Assembly: GCF_008329645.1 (NCBI RefSeq)
Contig: NZ_CP043474.1
Span: forward strand, 2,046,001 to 2,110,000
Direction: 5' to 3'
Length of the DNA stretch: 64,000 bases
DNA from: Mycolicibacterium grossiae
GTDB lineage: Bacteria; Actinomycetota; Actinomycetes; Mycobacteriales; Mycobacteriaceae
Part shown: piece by piece, positions 23,791-31,540 of the stretch
Layout: each line of letters starts with the position of its first letter
Numbering within the stretch: the first letter of the stretch is position 1
Notes under the pieces: model-generated
Databases searched by the model: none
The model's input: only the letters and a program-made list of their open reading frames with translations
Told to the model about the DNA's origin: nothing
Position numbers and translations under genes: made by a program

Positions 23791-24783
23791 ATGTCCGATC
23801 CCGCCCTTCGCGGCGTCGTTGCCGTCGGTGCGTCTGCCGGAGGAGTCGAGGCGCTCAAGGACTTCGTTGCCGGCCTGCCCGAGGGCTTCGGATACGCAGT
23901 TCTCGTCGCGCTGCACACCGCGCCAGGATCGCCCGGCGTACTCGGCCGCATCCTGGACCGCTGTGGGCCATTGAGCGCCGCCACCGCGCACCACGGCGAG
24001 CCCCTACGGCCGGGGCGCGTGTACGTAGCGGTGCCCGACCGACACATCATGGTCGACGACCGTCGGGTGGTGTTGTCCCGCGGCCCGTCCGAGGGTCGAC
24101 ACCGCCCCGCGATCAATCCGCTGTTCCGGTCCGTCGCGTTGCACCATGGTCCGCGCGGGGTCGGCATCGTGTTGTCGGGTGTCCTCGACGACGGCGTCTC
24201 GGGGCTGGGCGCCGTCCACGACCGCGGGGGCCTGACCGTCGTCCAAGACCCCGACGAGGCGCTCTATTCGGACATGCCGCTCAACGCGCTCGCGGCGGTG
24301 CCGGTCGACCACACCCTCAAGGCGGCCGAAATGGGTGCGATGCTCTCGAACCGCCCCTGGCCGCTCGGCGCGGTCACCGACCTGCCGCCCGACCCGTCGC
24401 TGGAGATGGAGCAACGAATCGCCATGGGATCTCCCTATGCCAGCTCTGGTGCAACGCAACTCGGTCCGCCCTCGGGTTACTCCTGCCCGGATTGCAATGG
24501 CGGCCTCGTGGAGGTGGGACCGGGCAACTACCGGTGCCGTGTCGGGCACGCGTGGACGCCAAACGCGCTCTTCGACGCCTGGGACTCCGAATCGGAGAAC
24601 GCCTTGAGCATGGCGGTGCGCAGCTTGGAGGAGAAGGCCCGCCTCGCCCGCCACCTCGCCGGGACGGTGAGCCCCGGCATGCTGCAACGTCGCTACGCCG
24701 AGATCGCCGACGAGGGCGATGCAGCCGTGGAAGTGCTTCGGGCGCGCCTAGATCGGGCTCGCGAGGAGATGGACGGTGAGTGA
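23791..24783 (+). CDS. CheB-type methylesterase with zinc ribbon
   Basis: 330 residues. CheB catalytic domain without a receiver: GASAGG serine (about 14-19), LVALHT histidine (about 42), and the Asp in SGVLDDGVSG (about 133). From about 230 a zinc ribbon follows, CPDC...YRCRVGH, then a helical tail (SLEEKARLARHLAG). In chemotaxis CheB removes receptor methyl esters. No receptor, CheA, CheW or flagellar genes are in view, so a role in PAS-linked stress signalling with the CheR protein at 31541 is more likely. Leaderless start inferred from promoter spacing. Confidence 0.88.
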   Translation: MSDPALRGVVAVGASAGGVEALKDFVAGLPEGFGYAVLVALHTAPGSPGVLGRILDRCGPLSAATAHHGEPLRPGRVYVAVPDRHIMVDDRRVVLSRGPSEGRHRPAINPLFRSVALHHGPRGVGIVLSGVLDDGVSGLGAVHDRGGLTVVQDPDEALYSDMPLNALAAVPVDHTLKAAEMGAMLSNRPWPLGAVTDLPPDPSLEMEQRIAMGSPYASSGATQLGPPSGYSCPDCNGGLVEVGPGNYRCRVGHAWTPNALFDAWDSESENALSMAVRSLEEKARLARHLAGTVSPGMLQRRYAEIADEGDAAVEVLRARLDRAREEMDGE

Positions 24784-25531
24784 CCATTCCCTCGTGACGG
24801 TCGAAGTCAACCGCCGCGAGGCCTGCGTGGAGTTGACGTTCGATGGCACGCTCGACGGCAGGACTTACCGGGAGGTGCGCGACGCCGTGGTCAAGGCGGC
24901 CATCGATGAACCGCACGTCCTGGTCCTCGACGTCACGAACCTGCAGGCGCCCCTGCCGTCGGCGTGGTCGGCGTTCACCAGTGCCCGTTGGCTGGTGGTT
25001 CGGTGGCCCCACGTCCCGATGGGTCTGGTATGCACCTACGCCAGTGGCAGGAGAACGTTGCGCCGCAACGGAATCGGACGTTATCTCCCCATCTACGGAT
25101 CATCGGAGGCAGCGTCCGCCGCCCTGACGGTCGATAGGGAACGCGATGTCAGGCAGCGCGCACGACAACGCTGGCCTGCCCATCGGTCGTCGGTGGCGGC
25201 GGCACGGCGCTTCGTGGTGGACGTGCTGCACGACTGGGGTGCGGACGACATGATTCCGGCGGCGTGCGTGGTGGCCACCGTCCTGGTGGAGAACGTGCTC
25301 GTGCACACGGACAGCGAACCGGACGTGCGGCTCGAGTCGGACGGCGACAAGGTGACGGTCGCCGTCGCGGACGGCAGTGCAGCTCTGGCCGAGATGCCCG
25401 AGCGGGCCGAGGCCCACGGTGTCATGACCGACCTCGTGATGGTCAGCGCGCTGTGTGCCGCATGGGGTAATTCGCCCACTGCCGACGGCAAGGTGGTCTG
25501 GGCGGTGCTGACCCCGCGCAGTCGGATCTGA
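24776..25531 (+). CDS. STAS-HATPase fusion (anti-sigma antagonist joined to anti-sigma kinase)
   Basis: 251 residues. Residues about 5-110 look like a STAS domain (VEVNRREACVELTFDGTLD, VLVLDVTNLQAPLPSAWSAF). Residues about 145-250 look like an RsbW-type ATPase: N-box VLVENVLVHT with Glu, Asn and His, a degenerate G1 box DGSAALAE, and GKVVWAVL at the end. Such proteins normally exist as separate partner-switching components (RsbV and RsbW). Fusion may create a self-contained switch for the sigma factor two genes upstream. GTG 24776 overlaps cheB by eight bases, suggesting coexpression. Confidence 0.72.
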   Translation: MSDHSLVTVEVNRREACVELTFDGTLDGRTYREVRDAVVKAAIDEPHVLVLDVTNLQAPLPSAWSAFTSARWLVVRWPHVPMGLVCTYASGRRTLRRNGIGRYLPIYGSSEAASAALTVDRERDVRQRARQRWPAHRSSVAAARRFVVDVLHDWGADDMIPAACVVATVLVENVLVHTDSEPDVRLESDGDKVTVAVADGSAALAEMPERAEAHGVMTDLVMVSALCAAWGNSPTADGKVVWAVLTPRSRI

Positions 25532-25543
25532 CCCCCCGGGAGC

Positions 25544-25568
25544 GTTTCGTCCCCGGCCCGTCGGGTAT
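25544..25568 (+). promoter_or_regulatory. SigF-type promoter before holin-like gene
   Basis: GTTT 25544-25547, a 15-base spacer and GGGTAT 25563-25568: a perfect consensus. The gene at 25593 has a GAGGAGG ribosome-binding site. Confidence 0.72.
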
Positions 25569-25592
25569 CGACTCCTCAGCTTCCGAGGAGGT

Positions 25593-26030
25593 ATGGCGAT
25601 GAGCACGGCATCCGAGGCCAGGTCCGGCGCCCCCGGCGCGCCGAACGCCCCCGAACCGACGGTAGGCGAACTGCTGGGCCGACTGTCCGAGCAGACGTCG
25701 CGGCTGGTGCGCGACGAGATGAAGTTGGGGCAGAAGGAGTTGCAGCACTCAATCACGCATGCCGCGGTCGGTGCCGGGCTCGGTGGCGCCGCCGGCGTGC
25801 TGGCGCTGTTCGGCTTCGGCGTGCTGCTGGCTGCGATCGTCGCGGCGCTCGCACTGGTCCTGCCGGTGTGGGCCGCGGCGCTGATCGTGGCAGCCGTGCT
25901 GTTCGTCGGCGCCGCGATCGCCGGTCTACTCGGCCGCAAGCAGGTGGCCGAGGTCGCTCCCGTCGCGCCGAAGACCGTCGACACGGTGCGCGACGACATC
26001 CGCGAGGTCAAGGAGGCCCGCCGTGCCTGA
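25593..26030 (+). CDS. Phage-holin-superfamily (DUF1469-like) membrane protein
   Basis: 145 residues. The N-terminal amphipathic helix TVGELLGRLSEQTSRLVRDE and KLGQKEL are the family signature. Two membrane segments follow (about 55-80 and 85-110), then a soluble charged tail. Not a phage remnant: this family is common in actinobacterial stress operons, usually paired with DUF3618 as here. Function unknown, probably envelope related. Starts at ATG 25593 or 25599. The stop overlaps the next gene by eight bases. Confidence 0.82.
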   Translation: MAMSTASEARSGAPGAPNAPEPTVGELLGRLSEQTSRLVRDEMKLGQKELQHSITHAAVGAGLGGAAGVLALFGFGVLLAAIVAALALVLPVWAAALIVAAVLFVGAAIAGLLGRKQVAEVAPVAPKTVDTVRDDIREVKEARRA

Positions 26031-26343
26031 CGAACGTGAACCCGGCCCCGACGCCAGCATCGACGACATCCAGGCCGACATCGAGGCCACCCGGGCCGAA
26101 CTCGCCGACACCGTGAGCGCGCTCGCCGACAAGGCGGACGTGAAGGGTAGGGCGCAGGACAAGGTCGCCGAGACCCGTGAACGGGTCGCCGAGTCGGTGC
26201 AGGACACCAAGGAGACGGTGGTCCGCACCACGCACCAGGCCACCGAGACGGTCACCCAGAACCGCGGGGCGAGCATCGGCGCCGTCGTCGCCATCGCTGC
26301 CGTCGTCGGGCTGGTCGTCTGGCTCCGCCGCCGCAACGCGTAG
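26023..26343 (+). CDS. DUF3618 domain protein
   Basis: 106 residues. ASIDDIQADIEATRAELADTV is the DUF3618 motif, followed by a helical region rich in Lys/Glu/Thr (DKVAETRERVAESVQDTKETV) that could form a coiled coil or LEA-like helix, and a single C-terminal membrane segment (about 85-102) ending in RRRNA. A tail-anchored inner-membrane protein is expected, partner of the holin-like protein encoded just before. GTG 26023. Confidence 0.82.
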   Translation: MPDEREPGPDASIDDIQADIEATRAELADTVSALADKADVKGRAQDKVAETRERVAESVQDTKETVVRTTHQATETVTQNRGASIGAVVAIAAVVGLVVWLRRRNA

Positions 26344-26349
26344 ACAGGC

Positions 26350-26390
26350 GCCCTTCGGCGTCGACCGCGGGCCGCGTGCACGCCAAGGGC
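26350..26390. terminator. Hairpin between convergent genes
   Basis: Arms GCCCTTCGGCGT (26350-26361) and ACGCCAAGGGC (26380-26390) pair with one unpaired base. The loop contains a smaller GC-rich palindrome. It lies between the DUF3618 stop and the reverse GH65 stop and could stop transcription from both sides. Confidence 0.45.
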
Positions 26391-26432
26391 CGGTTTCGCG
26401 TACCCAACCCCCACACTCGGCGCCGGATGGTC

Positions 26433-28784
26433 CTACCGCTGGCGGCCGAGGGGGATGCGGCCGACTGGCTGGCGCGGGGTGCCGAGCAGCGGCGTGCGCG
26501 GAACCATCGGCACCGTGGTCGGCCCGTGGGTGGTCAGGTGTAACTCCTCGCCGGCGTGCTGGATGGTCAGCTCGCCGTCGGGACCGTCGCGCAGCGTGTA
26601 GGTGATGTCGTCGTGCGTCACGTCGACCGTCACGCGGAACCCCTTCCAGCACAATCGGAATCGCAGCCGTGCCAGTCCGTCGGGAAGTGCCGGGTCCAGG
26701 GCGACCACGTGCTCGTCGTCGCGCAGCCCGCCGAAGCCCGCGACCAGCGCCGTCCACGCCCCCGCGAGCGACGCCATGTGCAGTCCGTCGCGGGTGTTGT
26801 GGTGCAGGTCGCGTAGATCGATGAGCGCCGCCTCGTAGGTGTAGTCGTGCGCAAGCTCGAGGTGGCCTACCTCCGCGCACAAGACGGCCTGGGTGCACGC
26901 CGACAAAGACGAATCACGCACCATCCGTGGCTCGTAGTAGTCGACGTTGCGGGCCTTCTGCTCCTTGCTGAATGCATGCCCCTGCCAGTGCATCGCCAGC
27001 ACCAGGTCCGCCTGCTTGATCACCTGCGCGGGATAGAGCCGGACATAGGGCTCGTGCAGCAGCAGCGGGTACTGCGTGTTGTCGTCGAAGTCCCACTCGC
27101 GCAGCGTCGTGAAACCCTCGCACTGCTCGTGGACGCCCAGGCCGTCGTCGTACGGCAGGTGCGCGGCCTCGGCGGCGTCGCGCCACGCCGCCATCTCCTC
27201 GGTGGTGACGCCGAGTTCACGGGCGCGGTCCGGATGCCGCACGCACGCCGCGGCGGCAACCCGAAGGTTGTGCGCCGCCATGAGATTGGTGAACACGTTG
27301 TCCCGGACGACGGCGGTGTATTCGTCGGGCCCGGTGACGCCGTCGAGATGCCAGACGCCGTGCCGGTCGTGGTGCCCGAGCGACCGCCACAGCCGCGCCG
27401 TCTCCACCAGAACCTCGATGCCGCAGTCAGCCTCCAGGTCGGCGTCGCCGGTCACCAGGCGGTAGCGCTCGAACGCGGCGGCGATGTCGGCGTTGACGTG
27501 CCATGCCGCGGTGCCGGCCGGCCAGTAGGCCGAGCACTCCTGACCGCGGATCGTGCGCCACGGGAATGCCGCCCCGTCGAGGTCGAGTTCCTTGGCGCGG
27601 TCGCGCGCAAGGTCGAGCGTCGACGCCCGCCAGCGCAGCGCGTCGGCCGCCGCCCGGGGCACCGTGTAGGTCAGCACGGGCAGCACGTAGCCCTCGGTGT
27701 CCCAGAACGCGTGCCCGTCGTATCCGGTGCCGGTGAGGCCCTTGCCGGCGATCGCCCGGCGCTCGGCGCGCGCGCTGGCCTGCAGCACGTGGAACAGCCC
27801 GAACCGCACCGCCTGTTGGATGTCGGCGTCGCCTTCGACCTCCACGTCGGCGCGGTCCCAGAAGTCGTCGAGGTACGCCCGCTGCGCGTCGAGCAGGCCC
27901 TGCCAGCCGACGTAGCGGGCGCCCGCGAGCGCGGCGGCGGTCTGGTCCCGCAGCGCGGGTCGCGAGCGCAGGCTCGACCATCCGTAGGCGAGGTACTTGA
28001 CGATGCGCAGCTTCTGGCCCGGCCTCAGCCCGCAGATCACCGTGGTGCGCGCCAGGTCGTCGCGGGCGTCCGTGGCGACCTCGACGCGGCCGGGCACGTC
28101 GACGTCGTGGTCCATCGCCGCGGCCATCATCAGCTCGGAGTAGCGCGTCTCGTGGATGAGGATCGCGCCGTCCTGCTCGCGCTCGTGCGACACCGCCCGT
28201 AGCGGCGTCTTGAGGATCGCCGAGGCGCGCGGATCGTTCGACGTCTCCGGCTGATCTTCATTGGCGACCAGCTCGGACTGCACGGTGACGCGCGTGAACT
28301 CGTCGATCGCCTCGACGCAGTACTCGATGGCCGCGACGCCGCGCTGCTCCAGGGACACCAGCCGCGTCGACGTGATCGCCACCCGCTTGCCGGCCGGCGA
28401 GCACCAGCGCACCTCGCGGGTCAGCGTGCCGGCCCGCATGTCCAGGACGCGTTCGTGGTGCTGCAGTTCGCCGTAGCGGACGTCGAACGGTTCGTCGTCG
28501 ACGAGCAGCCGGATGAGCTTGCCGTTGGTGACGTCGACGACGGTCTGCCCCTCCTCGGGGTAGCCGAAGCCCGCCTCTGCGTACGGCAGCGGACGGATCT
28601 CGAAGAACGAGTTGAGGTAGGTGCCGGGCAGCCCGTGCGGCTCGCCCTCGTCGAGGTTGCCGCGCAGCCCGATGTGGCCGTTCGACAACGTGAAGACCGA
28701 CTCGGTCTGGGCCAGGATGCCGAGGTCCAGGGTGGTCTCGCGGATGGTCCACGGTTCGACGGTGAACGCGCCCTCGTGGATCAT
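26433..28784 (-). CDS. Glycoside hydrolase family 65 protein (disaccharide phosphorylase type)
   Basis: 783 residues. N-terminal super-sandwich domain ([20 protein letters not shown]), the catalytic (alpha/alpha)6 barrel with [14 protein letters not shown] and the general-acid Glu in [10 protein letters not shown] (about 473-482), and the phosphate-site-like stretch YKQADLVL variant [12 protein letters not shown]65 includes trehalose, maltose and kojibiose phosphorylases, releasing beta-glucose 1-phosphate. It is coupled by a four-base overlap to a beta-phosphoglucomutase gene, the same arrangement as M. tuberculosis Rv3400-Rv3401, supporting disaccharide recycling to glucose 6-phosphate. The exact sugar is not readable. 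Confidence 0.88.
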   Translation of the reverse strand: MIHEGAFTVEPWTIRETTLDLGILAQTESVFTLSNGHIGLRGNLDEGEPHGLPGTYLNSFFEIRPLPYAEAGFGYPEEGQTVVDVTNGKLIRLLVDDEPFDVRYGELQHHERVLDMRAGTLTREVRWCSPAGKRVAITSTRLVSLEQRGVAAIEYCVEAIDEFTRVTVQSELVANEDQPETSNDPRASAILKTPLRAVSHEREQDGAILIHETRYSELMMAAAMDHDVDVPGRVEVATDARDDLARTTVICGLRPGQKLRIVKYLAYGWSSLRSRPALRDQTAAALAGARYVGWQGLLDAQRAYLDDFWDRADVEVEGDADIQQAVRFGLFHVLQASARAERRAIAGKGLTGTGYDGHAFWDTEGYVLPVLTYTVPRAAADALRWRASTLDLARDRAKELDLDGAAFPWRTIRGQECSAYWPAGTAAWHVNADIAAAFERYRLVTGDADLEADCGIEVLVETARLWRSLGHHDRHGVWHLDGVTGPDEYTAVVRDNVFTNLMAAHNLRVAAAACVRHPDRARELGVTTEEMAAWRDAAEAAHLPYDDGLGVHEQCEGFTTLREWDFDDNTQYPLLLHEPYVRLYPAQVIKQADLVLAMHWQGHAFSKEQKARNVDYYEPRMVRDSSLSACTQAVLCAEVGHLELAHDYTYEAALIDLRDLHHNTRDGLHMASLAGAWTALVAGFGGLRDDEHVVALDPALPDGLARLRFRLCWKGFRVTVDVTHDDITYTLRDGPDGELTIQHAGEELHLTTHGPTTVPMVPRTPLLGTPRQPVGRIPLGRQR

Positions 28785-29521
28785 CGGGCGTCCAGCAGGT
28801 CGGCGAGGTCGGTGACGACGACGTCGGCCCCGTGCTGGCGCAGCGCGTCGGCGTGGCCGACGCGGTCGACGCCGATGACGATGCCGAAGTGGCCGGCCCG
28901 GCCGGCCGCCACGCCGGAGAGCGCGTCCTCGAAGACGGCCGCCGCGGACGCGTCGACGCCGAGGCGGGCTGCCCCGGCGAGGAAGCTGTCCGGTGCGGGC
29001 TTGCCCTTGATGTGCTCCTCGCGCAGCGTCACCCCGTCGACGCGGGCGTCGACGTACTGGTCGAGCCCGGTCAGTGCGAGCACCTCGCGGGTATTGGCCG
29101 AGGACGACACGACCGCGACGGCCAGGCCGCCCTCCTTCACCGCGCGCATGTAGTCCCGCGAGCCCGCGAAGACCTCGATGCCGTCGGCGTGCATGGTCTT
29201 CTGGAAGGCCGCGTTCTTGCGGTTGCCGAGCCCGAAGACCGTTTCGGCGGATGCGTCGTCGTCGGGGCTGCCCTCGGGCAACGTGATCCCGCGCGAGGCG
29301 AGGAAGGAGCGCACCCCGTCCTCGCGGGTCTTGCCGTCGACGTAGGTGAGGTAGTCGGCGTCGACGTCGAACGGCGTGAAGTCGCCGCCGTGCGCGCGTT
29401 GGCGCAGGAAGTCGTCGAACATCGCCTTCCACGCCTTGCGGTGAACGCTGGCCGTGTCGGTCAGCACTCCGTCCAGGTCGAACAGGCAGGCGCGCACACG
29501 ATCGGGGAGTCCGAAGCTCAC
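28781..29521 (-). CDS. Beta-phosphoglucomutase-like HAD phosphotransferase
   Basis: 246 residues, HAD subfamily [16 protein letters not shown] (about 14-27) contains the nucleophile and acid/base Asp pair, VVSSSANT (about 141) motif II, KGKPAPD motif III Lys and [11 protein letters not shown] motif IV. The cap KNAAFQKTM matches beta-phosphoglucomutases. It should convert beta-glucose 1-phosphate to glucose 6-phosphate, using the product of the GH65 phosphorylase. First gene of the two-gene operon. The ATG at 29521 lies close to a leftward GGGTAC element, but no -35 box was found. Confidence 0.87.
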   Translation of the reverse strand: MSFGLPDRVRACLFDLDGVLTDTASVHRKAWKAMFDDFLRQRAHGGDFTPFDVDADYLTYVDGKTREDGVRSFLASRGITLPEGSPDDDASAETVFGLGNRKNAAFQKTMHADGIEVFAGSRDYMRAVKEGGLAVAVVSSSANTREVLALTGLDQYVDARVDGVTLREEHIKGKPAPDSFLAGAARLGVDASAAAVFEDALSGVAAGRAGHFGIVIGVDRVGHADALRQHGADVVVTDLADLLDAR

Positions 29522-29565
29522 CCGGGCTCTGTACCCACTTTCCCCGTGCGCGCCGCGACGGTCCG

Positions 29566-29592
29566 GTGTGTCACGCCGCTAGGAGTGGGTAC
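29566..29592 (+). promoter_or_regulatory. Weak SigF-type promoter before Crp-family gene
   Basis: GTGT 29566-29569, a 17-base spacer and GGGTAC 29587-29592. The -10 sequence AGTGGGTAC (29584-29592) is an exact inverted copy of GTACCCACT at 29531-29539, so divergent expression is possible. Confidence 0.35.
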
Positions 29593-29626
29593 TGGCAGGC
29601 ATCGACCGGACGCGCGGGAGGTATTC

Positions 29627-30262
29627 GTGCCGAGTGAGCTGACGTTCCGCAGCGGCGACGTGATCTTCGCCCAGGCGGACCCGCCGGACTGCCTCTACCT
29701 CACGACCTCGGGCAAGGTCCGCCTCGGCCGGCACGACGACACCGGGCGCACCTGCCTCTACACCGTCGTCGGTCCCGGCGAGGTGTTCGGGGAGGTCGCG
29801 ATGTTCGACACCAGCCCGCGCACCGAGATGGCCGTCGCGATGACCGACGTCCGTGCGCTGGCCTGGGACCGTGCCGGGCTCGACGAGCTGTTCGCCACCG
29901 ATCCGACGGCGGCCGAGCACCTGCTGCGCGTGCTGGCGCGGCGCATCCGCCGAGCGTCCGACGACATCACCGACCTGATGTCGGCGACGGTGTCGAGCCG
30001 GGTGGCCAAGCAGCTGCTGCGGCTCGCTCAGCAGTTCGGGGTGCAGCACGACGGCGCGGTCCGCGTCGCGCTGGACCTCAACCAGGAGCAGCTCGCGCAG
30101 CTCACCGGGACCTCGCGGGAATGCGTGAACCGGGCGCTGTCGGAGTTCTGCGATTCCGGCTGGATTCGCGTCGAGCCGAACGCCGTCCTGATCGTCGACC
30201 GGCAGCCGCTGGTGCGGTGCGTCGACGGAGGCCGTCGCATCGGCAGCGGCCGCGCGCACTGA
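29627..30262 (+). CDS. Crp/Fnr-family transcriptional regulator
   Basis: 211 residues. The cyclic-nucleotide-binding-like beta roll (about 5-110: FRSGDVIFAQADPPDCLYL, GPGEVFGEVAMFDTSPR) is followed by a long dimer helix and winged helix-turn-helix (LNQEQLAQLTGTSRECVNRALSEFCDSGWI, about 155-185). The ligand pocket arginine of true cAMP receptors is replaced by the FGEVAMFDTSPRT pattern, so cAMP binding is uncertain. No Fe-S cysteines are seen. GTG 29627 is preferred for its GCGGGAGGT ribosome-binding site. Divergent from the phosphoglucomutase operon, which it might control. Confidence 0.85.
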   Translation: MPSELTFRSGDVIFAQADPPDCLYLTTSGKVRLGRHDDTGRTCLYTVVGPGEVFGEVAMFDTSPRTEMAVAMTDVRALAWDRAGLDELFATDPTAAEHLLRVLARRIRRASDDITDLMSATVSSRVAKQLLRLAQQFGVQHDGAVRVALDLNQEQLAQLTGTSRECVNRALSEFCDSGWIRVEPNAVLIVDRQPLVRCVDGGRRIGSGRAH

Positions 30263-30314
30263 GCTGTGGTTCAGAACACACCCCCGGGCGCATTCGGTTT
30301 CGGGTGTCGGCCAC

Positions 30315-30375
30315 GTCCTCCTAGGACACGTCCACACCAGGGCACGCCCGTACCAGGGCACGTCCACACCTGGCG
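30315..30375 (+). repeat. Palindrome plus three tandem 16-base repeats
   Basis: GTCCTCCTAGGAC at 30315-30327 contains the perfect palindrome TCCTAGGA. It is followed directly by three near-identical 16-base units (30328-30343, 30344-30359, 30360-30375) with core ACGTCCACACCAGGGC. The array sits 57 bases upstream of the STAS gene start and could be a multi-site operator. Confidence 0.6.
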
Positions 30376-30431
30376 GTGACCGTCGCCGCCTGCTCGATGC
30401 ATTCCGGTTCCACCGGAAGGGAAGGCACGGC

Positions 30432-30803
30432 GTGAACGCTCCTCGCACGACACGGCCCGAACCGCTGCTCGACGTCGTCACCACCCAGCACGACGACGCG
30501 CTCGTCCTCCACGTCAGCGGCGACATCGATCTGGCCTCGGCGCCGACGCTTTCCCGGGCGATCGTGACCGCGCTGGACGATCGACCGCCGACGCTCGTCT
30601 TCGACCTCACCAGGGTGCGCTTCCTGGCGTCGGTCGGGCTCAGCCTGCTGATCGAGGCGCAGTCCTCGGCCCACCCCGCCACCCACGTCGTGGTGGTCGC
30701 CGACGGCCCGGTGACCGCGCGGCCCATCACCATCACCGGCGTCGACGAGATCGTGCCGCTCTACGCGACCCTGGGTGAGGCATTGACTGCCGCGTCGCGC
30801 TGA
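30432..30803 (+). CDS. STAS-domain anti-sigma factor antagonist
   Basis: 123 residues, a single STAS domain: LVLHVSGDIDLASAPTLSRAI (about 25-45) and LVFDLTRVRFLASVGLSLLIEA (about 55-77). The Ser in FLASVGL occupies the position phosphorylated by RsbW-type kinases. It is expected to release a sigma factor by binding its anti-sigma partner, possibly the ATPase half of the fusion at 24776. GTG 30432; a ribosome-binding site GGAAGGGAAGG lies just upstream. The unusual 16-base repeats precede it. Confidence 0.85.
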   Translation: MNAPRTTRPEPLLDVVTTQHDDALVLHVSGDIDLASAPTLSRAIVTALDDRPPTLVFDLTRVRFLASVGLSLLIEAQSSAHPATHVVVVADGPVTARPITITGVDEIVPLYATLGEALTAASR

Positions 30804-30871
30804 GCCGGCGGGCACGTTCCGGACGGGGCGTGCGCGGCATACCATCGTCATCCCCGAACAGGAGATGACGG

Positions 30872-31534
30872 ATGCGGTGGTTGCGGAACAACGGCCTGCT
30901 GTTGGCGTGCCTCGGCCTGTTCGTGACGTTCTTCGCCGGAATGGTCGTCTCGGGCACGGCGACGTACAACGACGAGCAGAAGGAGCACGGGGACGCCCAG
31001 ACCGTGTCGGTGTGGAGCTATCTCGGCACGGGCGACTTCGTCGAGGCCACCTTCGAGAACTGGGAATCCGAGTTCTTGCAGATGGGCATGTACGTCGTGT
31101 TGACGGCGTTCCTCTACCAGCGCGGCTCGGCGGAGTCCAAGCCCACCGAGCGTCCCGCCGAGCAGGACGCTGATCCCTTCGTCACGCCGCTGATTCCAGG
31201 AACCCCGTGGCCGGTCCGGCGGGGCGGCGTGGTGCTGTGGCTGTACCAGAACTCGTTGGCGATCGCCTTCTTCTTGCTGTTCTTCACGTCCTGGGCGCTA
31301 CATGCCCTCGGCGGCGTCCGGGCCTTCAACGACGAGCAGGCGATGCACGGCCAAGCGCCGATCTCGGTGTGGCGCTACGTCACGACCGCGCAGTTCTGGT
31401 TCGAGTCGATGCAGAACTGGCAGAGCGAGTTCGTCGCGGTCGCCGCGATCGTCGGCTTGTCGGTGTTCCTGCGGCAGCGCGGATCGGCGGAATCGAAGCC
31501 GGTGCCTGCGCCCCACCGCGAGACGGGTGCGTGA
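30872..31534 (+). CDS. DUF6766-like membrane protein with internal duplication
   Basis: 220 residues with four predicted membrane segments (about 8-27, 70-87, 126-146, 187-202). Two homologous halves each read: membrane helix, NDEQ, H, SVW-Y, F-E--NW-SEF, second helix, then QRGSAESKP (one after residue 80, one near 205). This is a clear tandem duplication of a two-helix unit. Function unknown; its position suggests an envelope stress role. ATG 30872 has an AGGAGATGACGG ribosome-binding site. Only a weak GTTC-N16-GGCAT promoter candidate is seen upstream. Confidence 0.8.
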   Translation: MRWLRNNGLLLACLGLFVTFFAGMVVSGTATYNDEQKEHGDAQTVSVWSYLGTGDFVEATFENWESEFLQMGMYVVLTAFLYQRGSAESKPTERPAEQDADPFVTPLIPGTPWPVRRGGVVLWLYQNSLAIAFFLLFFTSWALHALGGVRAFNDEQAMHGQAPISVWRYVTTAQFWFESMQNWQSEFVAVAAIVGLSVFLRQRGSAESKPVPAPHRETGA

Positions 31535-31540
31535 GGCGAA

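Noticed and set aside
25593..26030. Prophage holin
   Set aside because: No lysin, integrase or structural phage genes nearby; the family is common in actinobacterial stress operons with DUF3618.
30816..30841. SigF promoter before the DUF6766 gene (GTTC-N16-GGCATA)
   Set aside because: Both boxes deviate from consensus, so it was not listed as a feature.
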